Below, one piece after another: positions 24,496 through 25,045 of a stretch of 25,045 bases of DNA (the first letter of the stretch is position 1; each line of letters begins with the position of its first letter). The DNA lies in the NCBI GenBank assembly GCA_002403415.1, contig DHHS01000150.1, forward strand, positions 1-25,045, written 5' to 3'. A program made the translations under genes and the position numbers. The notes beneath the pieces are model-generated. The model was not told the origin of the DNA. It saw nothing but the letters and a program-made list of their open reading frames with translations, and ran no database searches. Source of the DNA: Sphingomonas sp. UBA4766. Lineage in GTDB: Bacteria > Pseudomonadota > Alphaproteobacteria > Sphingomonadales > Sphingomonadaceae.

Positions 24496-24983
24496 GCCTT
24501 GCTCCTCGCCCATGTCAGCGCCAGAATAGCACCGCCGCCGAGGGTCGAGAACAACCCGTTAAACCCGGCGAGCGAAATACCGAACAAGGTCCATTGCGGC
24601 GCGTCGCAGCGCACAATCGGTGCATTCAGGATACGCGCGAGCATATCATCGGGCGTCCCGCCCCCACCCTGAAGCGTGGAGGTACACGCAGTAATCCCCC
24701 GCCACCAATGATATTCGACGCCAGCATGAAATACGCCGATCGCCCCACTCGTTAGGATCGCGAGCGCCGCCAGCGCGACGGCCACCCGCGCCACCGCCGG
24801 CTGCGGCACCCCGAACGCCAGCACGGCCAGCGCCATCGCGGCATAATGCGGCCACCGTTGCCAATGGCACATCTCGCACGGATAAAGTCCGCCCAGATAT
24901 TGCGACCCCAGCGCGCCCGCCATCAGCGCGGCAGGCACCAGCAGCGCGAGCGCCCGCGCCGCCACGAAACTGCCCGCCATCAT
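24492..24983 (-). CDS. DsbB family disulfide bond formation protein
   Basis: A 163-residue membrane protein with four predicted helices. It carries both DsbB cysteine pairs: C36 and C39 (YPCEMCHWQRW) in the first periplasmic loop, and C100 and C126 (TACTST, VRCDAP) in the second. It would pass electrons from periplasmic thiol oxidases to quinone. CEMCHWQRWPH is typical of the alphaproteobacterial DsbB/DsbI branch. Two adjacent ATGs (24983 and 24980) are possible starts. It starts 2 nt after the preceding stop and overlaps coq7, linking a quinone-using enzyme to a quinone-making one. Confidence 0.92.
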   Translation of the reverse strand: MMAGSFVAARALALLVPAALMAGALGSQYLGGLYPCEMCHWQRWPHYAAMALAVLAFGVPQPAVARVAVALAALAILTSGAIGVFHAGVEYHWWRGITACTSTLQGGGGTPDDMLARILNAPIVRCDAPQWTLFGISLAGFNGLFSTLGGGAILALTWARSKA

Positions 24984-24985
24984 GC

Positions 24986-25045
24986 TCAGGGCTTGGGCGC
25001 GGACGTCGGGGGGGGCGAGGGCGCGGGGGCAGGCTCCCCGAGCCG
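24986..25045 (-). CDS. C-terminal tail of a proline-rich protein (partial)
   Basis: The minus strand is open from the window edge to a TGA at 24986-24988, reading RLGEPAPAPSPPPTSAPKP. The stop is 2 nt before the dsbB start, the spacing of an operon. Sphingomonad dsbB-coq7 pairs often follow an S41 (carboxy-terminal processing) peptidase gene, from memory, and proline-rich tails are common there. Nineteen low-complexity residues cannot confirm that. Confidence 0.5.
   Translation of the reverse strand, partial: RLGEPAPAPSPPPTSAPKP

Overview
The window is high-GC DNA from an alphaproteobacterium, most likely a member of the Sphingomonadales. The clues are the dense GC-rich coding, an Oar-like TonB-dependent receptor, many GTG starts and ATGA/GTGA gene overlaps, the DsbB-Coq7 pair, and a small secreted protein with a 'VVCVRRPAGERFRIP' signature of a type common in sphingomonad hypothetical proteins. 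This placement rests on recalled family features, not a search. I see no rRNA, tRNA, CRISPR array, insertion sequence or phage gene.

Region 1 (1-10.6 kb): after the tail of a truncated gene there is a GT2 glycosyltransferase on the plus strand. A long minus-strand run then reads, in transcription order, VTT-membrane/FAD-disulfide-reductase fusion, DUF547 secreted protein, membrane hydrolase-DUF3047 fusion, TonB-dependent receptor, CNT-type nucleoside transporter, CDP-alcohol phosphatidyltransferase and DUF2064 sugar transferase-like protein. The last three, with the facing GT2, look like an envelope or glyco-lipid module. The receptor and transporter could move a nucleoside-like compound through both membranes.

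Region 2 (10.7-20.5 kb): this is a branched-chain amino acid locus. A short-form ilvD is divergent from a seven-gene operon ilvC-ilvG-ilvM-leuA-leuB-leuC-leuD with tight spacing and four start/stop overlaps. The synthase is of the AHAS II (IlvG/IlvM) type with a 91-residue ACT subunit, and IlvC resembles xanthomonad short KARIs. With ilvD, the set makes 2-ketoisovalerate, 2-keto-3-methylvalerate and 2-ketoisocaproate; only threonine deaminase and the transaminase are missing. In front of ilvC is a complete transcription attenuator: a leader peptide rich in Val and Leu ending in a Leu-Val-Leu-Leu-Leu-Ile run, a 12-bp intrinsic terminator, and an 8-bp antiterminator pairing that excludes it. This is the most striking element of the window.

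Region 3 (20.5-25.0 kb): an isonitrile-hydratase-like DJ-1/PfpI protein follows leuD. Facing it on the minus strand, in transcription order, are the tail of an unidentified proline-rich protein, DsbB, Coq7, a small secreted protein, a GT-C-like membrane protein and a DedA protein.
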